In this document: positions 1-7,266 of the stretch, piece by piece
Numbering within the stretch: the stretch's first letter is position 1
Layout of the letters: every line of letters begins with the position of its first letter
Assembly: GCA_900556135.1 (NCBI GenBank)
Contig: USNR01000015.1
Span: 1-41,572, forward strand
DNA: 41,572 nt
Direction of reading: 5' to 3'
DNA from: an uncultured Clostridium sp.
GTDB lineage: Bacteria; Bacillota; Clostridia; TANB77; CAG-508
Position numbers and translations under genes: made by a program
Notes under the pieces: generated by a model
Seen by the model: the letters and a program-made list of their open reading frames with translations, nothing else
What the model was told of the DNA's origin: nothing
Database searches by the model: none

Positions 1-215
1 AATTTATATGTGAATTTGCTAAAGTTACCCCTACTTTTATAAATGGTAGCATTAGAAAATTGGAAAAAACTAATCTTACATATATTGAGCCACATAAAGT
101 GATTATTAAAAGTATTACTTTTTTAGTTTTCAATTATTCAAATGATGTGTATATTTCAAACTTATCTAAAAAGATAAAACTATCAGAGTTAGAAGAATAT
201 TTGAAAAAAATATAA
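1..215 (+). CDS. C-terminal end of an unrecognised protein (5' truncated by window)
   Basis: The frame is open from base 3 to a TAA at 213-215, giving the last 70 residues of a protein that starts outside the window. It ends in a Lys/Leu/Glu-rich helix (LSELEEYLKKI). I recognise no family, motif or membrane segment. Its stop is followed within about 15 bases by a promoter, so it ends its own transcription unit. It sits beside a truncated recombinase, so it may belong to the same degraded mobile region, but nothing in the sequence proves that. Confidence 0.5.
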   Translation, partial: FICEFAKVTPTFINGSIRKLEKTNLTYIEPHKVIIKSITFLVFNYSNDVYISNLSKKIKLSELEEYLKKI

Positions 216-227
216 ATTTGTAAATAT

Positions 228-254
228 CTGACTTTTTTGAAATCGTGATATAAT
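228..254 (+). promoter_or_regulatory. Extended -10 promoter before the recombinase remnant
   Basis: TATAAT at 249-254 is preceded by TGA, which makes an extended -10 (TGNTATAAT). A poor -35 match (CTGACT, 228-233) lies 15 bases further up. Transcription would begin near 261, about 170 bases before the recombinase start, leaving a long leader that ends in a terminator. Confidence 0.55.
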
Positions 255-362
255 ATAGCCAATTAATTACATATAGCTGTTCGTCAAAAGTTATATGTTT
301 ACGAGAACTTTGAAAAATTTATATTATATTACAATGATATTGTATTTTGTTAAACGGATTTA

Positions 363-407
363 AGAGATGTCAAAAGTACTCGTATTGTACTTTGATGTCT
401 CTTTTTT
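363..407 (+). terminator. Intrinsic terminator inside the recombinase leader
   Basis: A stem of about 16 base pairs (363-379 with 387-402, one bulge, two G-U pairs) is followed by six T residues (402-407). It lies between the promoter near 250 and the TTG start at 429, directly before the Shine-Dalgarno sequence. It therefore either ends a short RNA of about 145 bases or acts as an attenuator for the recombinase gene. Confidence 0.65.
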
Positions 408-428
408 GTTAGATTGGAGGCTTGAAAA

Positions 429-1088
429 TTGAAAGATGAAAAGAAAAAGTGTGGCTTATATATGAGAGTATCAACAGAAGACCAAGCAAGAGAAGGCTTT
501 AGTCTTCCAGAACAAAAAGAAAGATTAGAATCTTTTTGTAAATTTAAAAGTTATGAAATAATAGATTATTATCAAGATGCTGGAATTAGTGCTAAGACTG
601 GTAATCATAGACCAGAGTTTGAGAGATTAAAAGATGATATAAAAGCTAAAAGAATAAATACTATTGTTGCTTTAAAGTTGGATAGAATAACAAGAAGTAT
701 TTATGATTGGGAAAATTTAATGACATTTCTAGATGAAAACGATGCTTATTTGGATTGTGTAAATGATGAAATAAATACAACTAGTGCAAATGGTAAAATG
801 ATTTCAAGGTTATTAATGAGTGTTAGTCAAAATGAAATTGAAAGAACAAGTGAAAGAACTAAAGTAGGACTAGCTGGTGCAATTAAATGTGGTCATATTC
901 CACATATTGCCCCATTAGGATATAAACACGAAGATAAAAAACTAGTAATAGACTATGCTACAAAAGATGTTATAGTTAGAATATTTGATGACAACGATAA
1001 TGAAATAGCTAATAATATTTATAGAAAAGTAACTATACAAGATGAAAATAAACAATTTAAAAAGAAAAACAATGATATAAGAAGTTAA
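429..1088 (+). pseudogene. Truncated large serine recombinase (resolvase/invertase family)
   Basis: The first ~190 residues are a clear serine recombinase catalytic domain: the nucleophile is Ser15 in MRVSTEDQ, followed by the DxGISA-type region, KLDRITRS and the ERTSERT helix. The match continues into GHIPHIAPLGY, the start of the large-serine-recombinase 'recombinase' domain, and to VIVRIF. The remaining ~30 residues (Asp/Asn/Lys rich) match nothing expected, and the protein stops at 219 residues, where the family usually has about 500 or more. The DNA-binding and zinc-ribbon parts are gone, so it should not recombine alone. The start is TTG, chosen because GGAGG at 416-420 is 8 bases upstream. 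It is best read as a remnant of an integrative element at the left edge of the accessory region. Confidence 0.8.
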
Positions 1089-1158
1089 TTAATATATGTG
1101 GAAATGATATAATTAGATATTAAATTATGTTAAATTGAATAATAGCTACACTAATAAA

Positions 1159-1202
1159 AATAGCAGATAAGCCTAGATTCATAGTTAGGGATATCTGCTA
1201 TT
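1159..1202 (-). terminator. Terminator of the XRE gene
   Basis: An 11-base-pair perfect stem (1159-1169 with 1192-1202) with a second short stem inside its loop. On the minus strand it is followed by a run of T. The stop codon of the XRE gene lies in the stem. Confidence 0.65.
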
Positions 1203-1437
1203 CTGACATTACATCATCAAATAAAGGATCTGAATAGAATTCTGCTAAAGTTATATTAAATGCTTCACAGAGATGTAAAACGGTATCAGATCTTAAATTT
1301 TTAGTATCGCCATTCATAAAATCTAAAAAGGTTGGTAATGATATACCAGCAGCTTTAGTTAAAGCAAATGGTTTTCTAATGTTATTCTCTTTCATTAATT
1401 GTTTAATTCGTTTTCTTGTTGCAACGGAAAGTTGCAT
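1198..1437 (-). CDS. Small XRE-family helix-turn-helix regulator
   Basis: A 79-residue protein made almost wholly of one Cro/CI-type helix-turn-helix domain. The recognition region is KAAGISLPTFLDFMNGDTKN and a typical closing helix (TVLHLCEAFNITLAEFYSD) follows. There is no sensor or dimerisation domain. The ATG has a good ribosome binding site (AAGGGG). It is divergent from the radical SAM operon, and the 215-base space between them holds two copies of an imperfect palindrome that recurs before the second radical SAM operon at 12,761. It is therefore the natural candidate for the local regulator. The sites sit upstream of the -35 boxes rather than over them, so activation is at least as likely as repression. 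Operator binding is inference. Confidence 0.8.
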   Translation of the reverse strand: MQLSVATRKRIKQLMKENNIRKPFALTKAAGISLPTFLDFMNGDTKNLRSDTVLHLCEAFNITLAEFYSDPLFDDVMSE

Positions 1438-1459
1438 AGATACCCCTTCTTTCTAAAAA

Positions 1460-1486
1460 AGTATAGCAAAATAAAAATTTACACAA
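1460..1486 (-). promoter_or_regulatory. Probable promoter of the XRE gene
   Basis: Read on the minus strand there is TATACT (1465-1460) and TTGTGT (1486-1481) with a short 15-base spacer. The palindrome at 1488-1502 directly abuts the -35. The short spacer and weak -35 make this tentative. Confidence 0.4.
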
Positions 1487-1487
1487 C

Positions 1488-1520
1488 TAAGGTATTCCTT
1501 AATTTTGAGAAATTCCTTAA
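1488..1520. promoter_or_regulatory. Two copies of a putative XRE operator
   Basis: Site 1 (1488-1502, TAAGGTATTCCTTAA) and site 2 (1505-1520, TTGAGAAATTCCTTAA) are imperfect palindromes on the pattern TTAAGNNATTCCTTAA, with centres 18 bases apart. Site 2 and its right flank, 1508-1527, are identical over 20 bases to 12,862-12,881, upstream of the second radical SAM operon. They lie between the promoter of the XRE gene and that of the plus-strand operon. Confidence 0.55.
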
Positions 1521-1525
1521 ATATA

Positions 1526-1554
1526 TTGATAATTTTAAAAAAATAATGTAAAAT
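1526..1554 (+). promoter_or_regulatory. Promoter of the radical SAM / adenylating-enzyme operon
   Basis: TTGATA (1526-1531), a 17-base spacer and TAAAAT (1549-1554). Expected start of transcription is near 1561, giving a leader of about 90 bases. Operator-like site 2 ends 5 bases before the -35. Confidence 0.55.
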
Positions 1555-1594
1555 AATGACAGAATTAAGATTACAAGCAAATCTTGTTTACTTA

Positions 1595-1610
1595 GTATTC
1601 CATAGAATAC
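1595..1610. repeat. Short inverted repeat in the operon leader
   Basis: GTATTC-CATA-GAATAC is a perfect 6-base inverted repeat with a 4-base loop, in the untranslated leader of the 1653 operon. It could be an RNA hairpin or a second protein-binding site. It does not match the XRE-type palindrome upstream. Confidence 0.4.
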
Positions 1611-1652
1611 AAAAAATATTTACAGTACACAATTTTATATAGGAGGAGGAAA

Positions 1653-2729
1653 ATGGATTATAAAATTAAAGAATTTAATTTGCATATCACAGAATATTGC
1701 TCGGGACATTGCCCAATGTGTTATGCTACTGATGAAAAATTGCCTAGAAAACATGGAAGTATTGAAAAACTAAAGTTAATAGTACATAATGCTGTTGCAA
1801 ATGGAAAGGTCGAGCGATTTGTAATGGTAGGAGGAGATCCATGTGAACATCCAAATTTAGTTGAATTGTTAAAATTTATAAAAGACGAAGGAAAAAAATT
1901 TAATGTTAATACTAAAGCAATGGTAATATCCAATACTCATGATTATAAAGAAAATGGTAAAACAGTAGAAATTGAAGAGATAGCAGAATATATAGATGGA
2001 TTATGTTTTACAGTACATAGTGATAATGAAAAAGAACATGATAAATTCAATGGGTGTATAGGATCTTATAAACATGCTATTGAGAATATAAGTAAATATG
2101 CAAAAGTAAAAAAGAAAAATCAGGAAATTTGTATAATAATAAACTTAATGCCACAAACAGTTAATAAATTAGAAGATATAATGATTAATATTGATAAAGA
2201 TTTGAATGGGTGTGTGGATGGGTTTGCAATACAAAGAATTGCACCTATAGGTAGAGCATGTGGTTCGGAAAAATATTTTATTGAACAAGAAGATGTTAAC
2301 AAAGTTTTTGAAACTTGTAAAAAAATGAAAGAAAAAAAAGGATATTACTTTGAATTTGTTGATTCATTCCCGTTATGTATTGTAAATAAAAAATATTGGG
2401 ATATGTTATATAAAGGAGGATGTAATTGGGGAACAGATTATTGTGCTGTATTTGCAGATGGAACAATTTCAAGATGTGCAATGTCAGAAAAGAAGTTATC
2501 AAAAAATGTAACTGAATTAGATACTCCAGAAAAATTTAAAGATTTTTGGCAAAATGATTCAGAACTTATAAAATTCAGAAACAAAGAACATTTGGATGAA
2601 AAATGTAAAAGTTGTAAATTATTAAAAGAATGTGGTGGAGGCTGCGTATTGGCAAGAAATACAGGTGATCCATATAAAATGAATCCACCATTAAAAGGGC
2701 ATGACTATCTTGCAAAAAGAAATAATTAA
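1653..2729 (+). CDS. Radical SAM enzyme with C-terminal SPASM domain
   Basis: A 358-residue protein. The radical SAM cluster motif CxxxCxxC is Cys16/Cys20/Cys23 (YCSGHCPMC) at the very N-terminus, followed by a radical SAM barrel with a glycine-rich strand (VMVGGDPCEHP). The C-terminal ~100 residues hold the cysteines expected of a SPASM domain (GGCNW, DYCAVF, SRCAMS, EKCKSCKLLKECGGGC), which would bind auxiliary iron-sulfur clusters. SPASM enzymes commonly modify ribosomal peptides or proteins, and some act on small molecules. The ATG follows a very strong AGGAGGAGG site. It is the first gene of an operon with two PaaK-like enzymes and a second radical SAM enzyme. I found no convincing precursor peptide next to it, so the substrate is unknown. 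Confidence 0.88.
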   Translation: MDYKIKEFNLHITEYCSGHCPMCYATDEKLPRKHGSIEKLKLIVHNAVANGKVERFVMVGGDPCEHPNLVELLKFIKDEGKKFNVNTKAMVISNTHDYKENGKTVEIEEIAEYIDGLCFTVHSDNEKEHDKFNGCIGSYKHAIENISKYAKVKKKNQEICIIINLMPQTVNKLEDIMINIDKDLNGCVDGFAIQRIAPIGRACGSEKYFIEQEDVNKVFETCKKMKEKKGYYFEFVDSFPLCIVNKKYWDMLYKGGCNWGTDYCAVFADGTISRCAMSEKKLSKNVTELDTPEKFKDFWQNDSELIKFRNKEHLDEKCKSCKLLKECGGGCVLARNTGDPYKMNPPLKGHDYLAKRNN

Positions 2730-2747
2730 AAGGAGAATGTGTGTATT

Positions 2748-4115
2748 ATGAGTGATTTTAATGAAATGGATTACTTAGAAATGAAGAAAAATGAAATAAA
2801 AATATTTAGAGCAAAAGATCATGGAAAAGAAGTAGACAAAATTATGCAAAAAGATTTTGCAAGAATAAGGAATTTCCCTTACAATTCATATGATGATATT
2901 CAAAAATGGCAATTAAAAAGAATATCAGAAATAGTTGATTATGCTTATGAAAATATACCGCTATATCATAAAAAGTATTCTAAAATAGGATATAAAAAAG
3001 GAATGATAAAAACTTGGGAAGATTTTAAAAAGTTACCATTATTATATAAGGAAGAGCTTATCGAAGGATTTCCAAATGAAATTGCTAAAAATGTAGAAGA
3101 TTTTAACTTATCTACAAGAAGTTCTGGTTCAAGTGGCAAATTTGTAACATTATCACTTTCGCTAGATGCCATTTATACAGATACAATACAAGGAGTAAGA
3201 CAACTTATGCTCCAAAGTGGGGATAATTATAAACCAGATGATATTACTTTATTTATATATACATTGCCATGGTGGATTAGAAATATAGATGGGAAATATA
3301 AACAAGACTTTCTACCAACTACATCATCAGTGGAAGAAGTTATAAAAAAATTAGAAGAAGTACATCCTAAAATAATTTCTACATATCCAACTTATTTAAC
3401 TAAGATGGTACCTTATGGAATAGATTTGAAGAAATATGGTGTAGAATTAGTAATTGTTCATTCTGAACAATCTACTAGACAATCAAGAGATATGTTAGAA
3501 AAAGCATTAAATGTAAAAGTACTTGATGAGTATAGTAGTGAAGAATTAACTAGAATTGCTCTTGAATGTCCAGAACATATATATCATTTAGAAGAAGATG
3601 CTTGTTATATAGAGATAGTTGATCCAAAAACAAAAGAAAATAATAACTATGGAGAAAGAGGAGTTGTAGTAGGAACAAATTTATTAAATATGTCAACACC
3701 GATAATAAGATATTATCAAGGTGACTTGGCTGAAATGGAGAAACCAGTAAAGTGTAAATGTGGAAATAATTGTAGAATACTAAAAAATATAAATGGAAGA
3801 TATATGGATAGTATTATAACAGAAGATGATAAAATAATTCCTGCTTCTGCATTTATGGATATAGCATATAATTGGTTTTCGACGCTTAGAATTCCTATAC
3901 ATGGATTAAGGTATCAATTTGTCCAACATGAAAAGGGAACATTGGAATTATATCTAATAAAAGGAAAATATGAAATTGATATTCAAAAAATAAGAGAGAG
4001 CTTATATACACTTATTCCTGAAGATATGAAGCTTGAAATAAAATTTGTAAGTGAACTTCCTGAAACAGGAAAAAAATATAGACCAGTTATTAGTTTTGTT
4101 AAGGAAGGAAAATAG
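2748..4115 (+). CDS. PaaK/CapK-like adenylate-forming enzyme, copy 1
   Basis: A 455-residue member of the phenylacetate-CoA ligase / coenzyme F390 synthetase-like branch of AMP-forming enzymes. Visible features are the N-terminal YENIPLYHKKY motif, the Ser/Gly-rich phosphate loop STRSSGSSGKF, the acid-rich DEYSSEELTRIALEC segment with downstream HLEEDACYIEI, IRYYQGDLAEME, the paired cysteines CKCGNNC, and the NGRYMDSI hinge followed by a C-terminal lid. The family activates carboxylic acids as acyl-adenylates and passes them to CoA or another acceptor. The substrate here is not predictable. ATG 2748 is preferred over GTG 2739 because it aligns with the start of copy 2. It follows the SPASM gene by 18 bases and is followed by a close paralogue after 2 bases. 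Confidence 0.85.
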   Translation: MSDFNEMDYLEMKKNEIKIFRAKDHGKEVDKIMQKDFARIRNFPYNSYDDIQKWQLKRISEIVDYAYENIPLYHKKYSKIGYKKGMIKTWEDFKKLPLLYKEELIEGFPNEIAKNVEDFNLSTRSSGSSGKFVTLSLSLDAIYTDTIQGVRQLMLQSGDNYKPDDITLFIYTLPWWIRNIDGKYKQDFLPTTSSVEEVIKKLEEVHPKIISTYPTYLTKMVPYGIDLKKYGVELVIVHSEQSTRQSRDMLEKALNVKVLDEYSSEELTRIALECPEHIYHLEEDACYIEIVDPKTKENNNYGERGVVVGTNLLNMSTPIIRYYQGDLAEMEKPVKCKCGNNCRILKNINGRYMDSIITEDDKIIPASAFMDIAYNWFSTLRIPIHGLRYQFVQHEKGTLELYLIKGKYEIDIQKIRESLYTLIPEDMKLEIKFVSELPETGKKYRPVISFVKEGK

Positions 4116-4117
4116 TG

Positions 4118-5479
4118 ATGAGCATCGAGAATGAATATATTCAAATGAAAAAGAATGAAGGAAAAGTATTTAATGGGGTAGATCACGGAAAGATTGTGGA
4201 CGACATTATGAAAGTTAATTTTGACAAGATAAAAAGTTTTCCTTATAATACTTACGATGACATTCAGAAGTGGCAGTTAAAGAGAATATCGGAAATAGTT
4301 GATTATGCTTATGAAAATATACCACTATATCATAAAAAATATTCTAAAATAGGATATCAAAAGGGAATGATAAAAACTTGGGAAGATTTTGAAAAGTTAC
4401 CAATTATATATAAAGAAGAACTTATTGAAGGATTTCCAAATGAAATTGCTAAAAATATAGAGGATTTTAATTTATCCACAAGAAGTTCTGGAACAAGTGG
4501 GGAATTTTTAACTTTATCGCTTACAATAGAAGCAATTTATATAGATACAATACAAGGAGTAAGACAATTCTTATTGCAAAATTCAAATAATTATTTTCCA
4601 GAAGATGTAATACTTTTTATATATACTGTACCATGGTGGATAAAAAATATAAATGGAAAATATAGACAAGAATTTTTACCAACAACAGCAACAGTTGATG
4701 AAGTTATTAAAAAGATAGAAGAAGTAAGACCTAAAATAATTTCTACATATCCAACTTATTTAACTAAAATGGCAAATCATAAAATAAATTTAAAAGAATA
4801 TGGTGTAGAATTAGTAGTGGTTCATTCTGAACAGTCAACTAGACAATCAAGAGATATGTTAGAAAAAGCATTAAATGTAAAAGTACTTGATGAGTATAGT
4901 AGTGAAGAATTAACTAGAATTGCTCTTGAATGTCCAGAACATATATATCATTTAGAAGAAGATGCTTGTTATATAGAGATAGTTGATTCTAAAACGAAAG
5001 AAACATTAGATTATGGAGAAACGGGGATTGTAGTGGGGACAAATTTATTAAATACATCTACACCATTAATTAGATATTATCAAGGAGATTTGGCAAGAAT
5101 AGAAAAACCAGTAAAATGTAAATGCGGGAATAATTGTAGAGTATTAAAAAATTTGTATGGAAGATATATGGATAGTATAATTACAAAAGATGATGAAATA
5201 ATACCTGCTTCAGCATTTATGGACATGGCATACAATTGGTTTTTTACTATGTCAATTCCTATTCATGGTTTAAGATATCAATTCGTACAACACGACAAAG
5301 AAAGTATCGAATTATATTTAATAAAAGGAAAATATGATATTGATCTCAAAAAAATAAAAGAAAGTATGTATCTTTTAGTGCCAAGGAGTATGAAAGTTGA
5401 TATAAAAATGGTTGATGAATTACCTGAATTAGGACAAAAATATAGACCAGTTATAAGTTTCGTGAAGGAAGGAAAATAA
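4118..5479 (+). CDS. PaaK/CapK-like adenylate-forming enzyme, copy 2
   Basis: A 453-residue close paralogue of the preceding gene with the same motifs: phosphate loop STRSSGTSGEF, DEYSSEELTRIALEC, IRYYQGDLARIE, CKCGNNC and YGRYMDSI. A 150-base stretch (4838-4987) is identical to 3474-3623 in copy 1, while flanking parts differ at many sites, which points to gene conversion or a recent partial exchange. The alternative GTG at 4115 overlaps the stop of copy 1. ATG 4118 is chosen because it has GGAAGG about 9 bases upstream and aligns with copy 1. Two related but non-identical activating enzymes suggest either two substrates or a heteromer. Which of these applies cannot be read from the sequence. 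Confidence 0.85.
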   Translation: MSIENEYIQMKKNEGKVFNGVDHGKIVDDIMKVNFDKIKSFPYNTYDDIQKWQLKRISEIVDYAYENIPLYHKKYSKIGYQKGMIKTWEDFEKLPIIYKEELIEGFPNEIAKNIEDFNLSTRSSGTSGEFLTLSLTIEAIYIDTIQGVRQFLLQNSNNYFPEDVILFIYTVPWWIKNINGKYRQEFLPTTATVDEVIKKIEEVRPKIISTYPTYLTKMANHKINLKEYGVELVVVHSEQSTRQSRDMLEKALNVKVLDEYSSEELTRIALECPEHIYHLEEDACYIEIVDSKTKETLDYGETGIVVGTNLLNTSTPLIRYYQGDLARIEKPVKCKCGNNCRVLKNLYGRYMDSIITKDDEIIPASAFMDMAYNWFFTMSIPIHGLRYQFVQHDKESIELYLIKGKYDIDLKKIKESMYLLVPRSMKVDIKMVDELPELGQKYRPVISFVKEGK

Positions 5480-5482
5480 ATA

Positions 5483-6703
5483 ATGAATATGAATGATATA
5501 TTAAATTGTACTAATATTGGAAAAAGTGATTTAGATAATGCAAAATTACTTGTGGAAAATAAAATAAAAGAATTAAGGGATTGTACTCCAAATGTTAAAT
5601 TTGAACACAATAAGTTAGCGGAAGTTGAAATTAATAAGTTTTTTTATAACAAAGAAACCGTAGATCGAGTTATGATAGTATTAAGAGCTAATGGATGTGA
5701 ACATTATAAACAAGACGGCGGGTGTTCGATGTGTTCTCATTTTAACGGAACAGATAGAAATGCTGAAATTACAACGGAAGAATATATCGAACAATGGAAA
5801 AATGTTATAAATGGAACTGGATTAAATTGTAATAATTTTAATTTGAATAATTATCCTGTGGTATGTGTATATAACTTAGGAAGTCTTTTAAATGAAAATG
5901 AAATATCAAAAGATGCAGTTAGCTATATATTTAAATCATTGAATTCTTATGATGGAATAAAAAAGGTAATTATTGAATCAAGAGCAGAATATGTAAAAGA
6001 TGAAGTATTACAAAATATATCAGAAATTTATAAAAATGGCATTATGGAAGTTGGAATAGGAGTAGAGTCAACTAACAGAATTATTAGAGAAATATGTCAT
6101 CATAAAGGAATTGATAATTTATCAATAATAAAAGATGCAGTTTCTCTATTGCACAAATACAAATTTAAAGCTTTAGCATACATTAACTTTAAACCAATTT
6201 TTTTAACAGAACAGGAAGCTATTAATGATGCAATAAAAACAGCAATAGATTGTTTCAATATGGGATTTGATGCTGTATCAATAGAACCAACATCACTACA
6301 AAATTATTCATTGGCAAATCACTTATATCAGATTGGGCAGTATAGAGTTCCTTGGCTTTGGAGTATAAGAGATGTAGTTAAAGGGATATATGATGAAATG
6401 GGAAATCAAAAGTTAGATATTAGGCTTGGTGGATATTTTGATGAAGAAGTGCTAAGTGGTAGCCAAGGAGTAGGATATGAGGAAAAAAACGAGATTTTCC
6501 CTCATATGACTTCTTTGAATTGTAGTGAATGTTCAAATGAATTCATAGAGTGTATAAAAAAATTTAATATGACTTATGATATAAATGAATTATATAATAT
6601 AAAAGAATGTGATAAATGTTATAAAATATGGGAAGATGTAAAGAAAATTAGAGATTCAAGAAATATAATAAAAAGAGTAAATGACATTTTGGGAAATGTT
6701 TAA
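5483..6703 (+). CDS. RaSEA/Elp3-like radical SAM protein
   Basis: A 406-residue radical SAM protein with the unusual cluster spacing Cys72-x8-Cys81-x2-Cys84 (GCEHYKQDGGCSMC). This resembles the TIGR01210 family that includes archaeosine-forming RaSEA. Also visible are YNLGSLLNENE, the IIESRAEYV strand, GVESTNRIIRE and a C-terminal half with further cysteine pairs (NCSEC, ECDKC) that could bind a metal or an iron-sulfur cluster. RaSEA itself acts on tRNA in archaea. Bacterial relatives have no settled role that I can name. It starts 3 bases after the second PaaK-like gene, so it is translated in the same operon. Membership of the radical SAM superfamily is secure, but the tRNA analogy is weak evidence for function. 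Confidence 0.8.
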   Translation: MNMNDILNCTNIGKSDLDNAKLLVENKIKELRDCTPNVKFEHNKLAEVEINKFFYNKETVDRVMIVLRANGCEHYKQDGGCSMCSHFNGTDRNAEITTEEYIEQWKNVINGTGLNCNNFNLNNYPVVCVYNLGSLLNENEISKDAVSYIFKSLNSYDGIKKVIIESRAEYVKDEVLQNISEIYKNGIMEVGIGVESTNRIIREICHHKGIDNLSIIKDAVSLLHKYKFKALAYINFKPIFLTEQEAINDAIKTAIDCFNMGFDAVSIEPTSLQNYSLANHLYQIGQYRVPWLWSIRDVVKGIYDEMGNQKLDIRLGGYFDEEVLSGSQGVGYEEKNEIFPHMTSLNCSECSNEFIECIKKFNMTYDINELYNIKECDKCYKIWEDVKKIRDSRNIIKRVNDILGNV

Positions 6704-6722
6704 TAAAAGTGAGGTTAGATAA

Positions 6723-7226
6723 ATGGAGATAAGATTAGCTAAAAAAAGTGACTTAGATGGAATAAATCAATTGTTTACAGAAGTAATAAAAGATTTGAAA
6801 ACAAATAAAAAAATTGATATGCTTTGGGGAGAGGTTTATCCTTTTTGTAAATTTGATACAGATATTTTAAATCAAGACATGTATGTATTAGAAGACAATA
6901 ATAAAATAATTGGAAGTTTTTCTCTTAGTGATTACGATGATCCAGATTATAGGAATATAAAATGGACAAGTGAAAATAAAAAGTTTTTCTATTTAAATAG
7001 GCTTGTTGTTTTACCATCAGAACAAGGAAAAGGATATGCTAAAAAGATGATGCAATTTATAGAAGAATATGCCCAAAGTAATAGTTTTGCTGTAATCAGA
7101 TTGACGGTATATTGTGAAAATGTATTTGCAATTGGATTATATGAAAAATTGGGATTCAAGAAAGTCAATGAAGGCAACTGGAAATTAGAAGATAAAGTTT
7201 TTATTGGGTATGAAAAGAATATGTAG
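6723..7226 (+). CDS. GNAT-family N-acetyltransferase
   Basis: A 167-residue single-domain GNAT protein. The acetyl-CoA binding motif A is VVLPSEQGKGYAKKMM (Q-G-K-G-Y), and the C-terminal NVFAIGLYEKLGFKKV segment is motif B. Family members transfer an acetyl group from acetyl-CoA to an amine. The substrate is unknown. It is the last gene of the radical SAM operon, 19 bases after the RaSEA-like gene, with GAGG before its ATG. Its place suggests either acetylation of the pathway product or self-protection, which is inference. Confidence 0.82.
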   Translation: MEIRLAKKSDLDGINQLFTEVIKDLKTNKKIDMLWGEVYPFCKFDTDILNQDMYVLEDNNKIIGSFSLSDYDDPDYRNIKWTSENKKFFYLNRLVVLPSEQGKGYAKKMMQFIEEYAQSNSFAVIRLTVYCENVFAIGLYEKLGFKKVNEGNWKLEDKVFIGYEKNM

Positions 7227-7234
7227 AAAGAAAA

Positions 7235-7266
7235 AAGCCAAGCTGATGAGTTATCTGCTTGGTTCT
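7235..7266. terminator. Terminator between convergent GNAT and pepD genes
   Basis: CCAAGC (7238-7243) pairs with GCTTGG (7257-7262), with A-rich sequence on the left and TTCTTCTT on the right. It serves the plus-strand operon and overlaps the last codons of the minus-strand peptidase gene. Confidence 0.5.

Noticed and set aside
2966..3172. Antisense reading frames of 60-180 residues opposite PaaK-like, pilus and glycolytic genes
   Set aside because: They lie wholly opposite well-supported genes, lack ribosome binding sites and have low-complexity Phe/Leu/Ser/Ile-rich products, as expected of the reverse complement of AT-rich coding sequence.
5483..6703. Calling the RaSEA-like gene a tRNA archaeosine enzyme
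   Set aside because: Archaeosine is not expected in bacteria and no ArcS or queuosine gene is near. Only the cluster spacing and general fold are shared.
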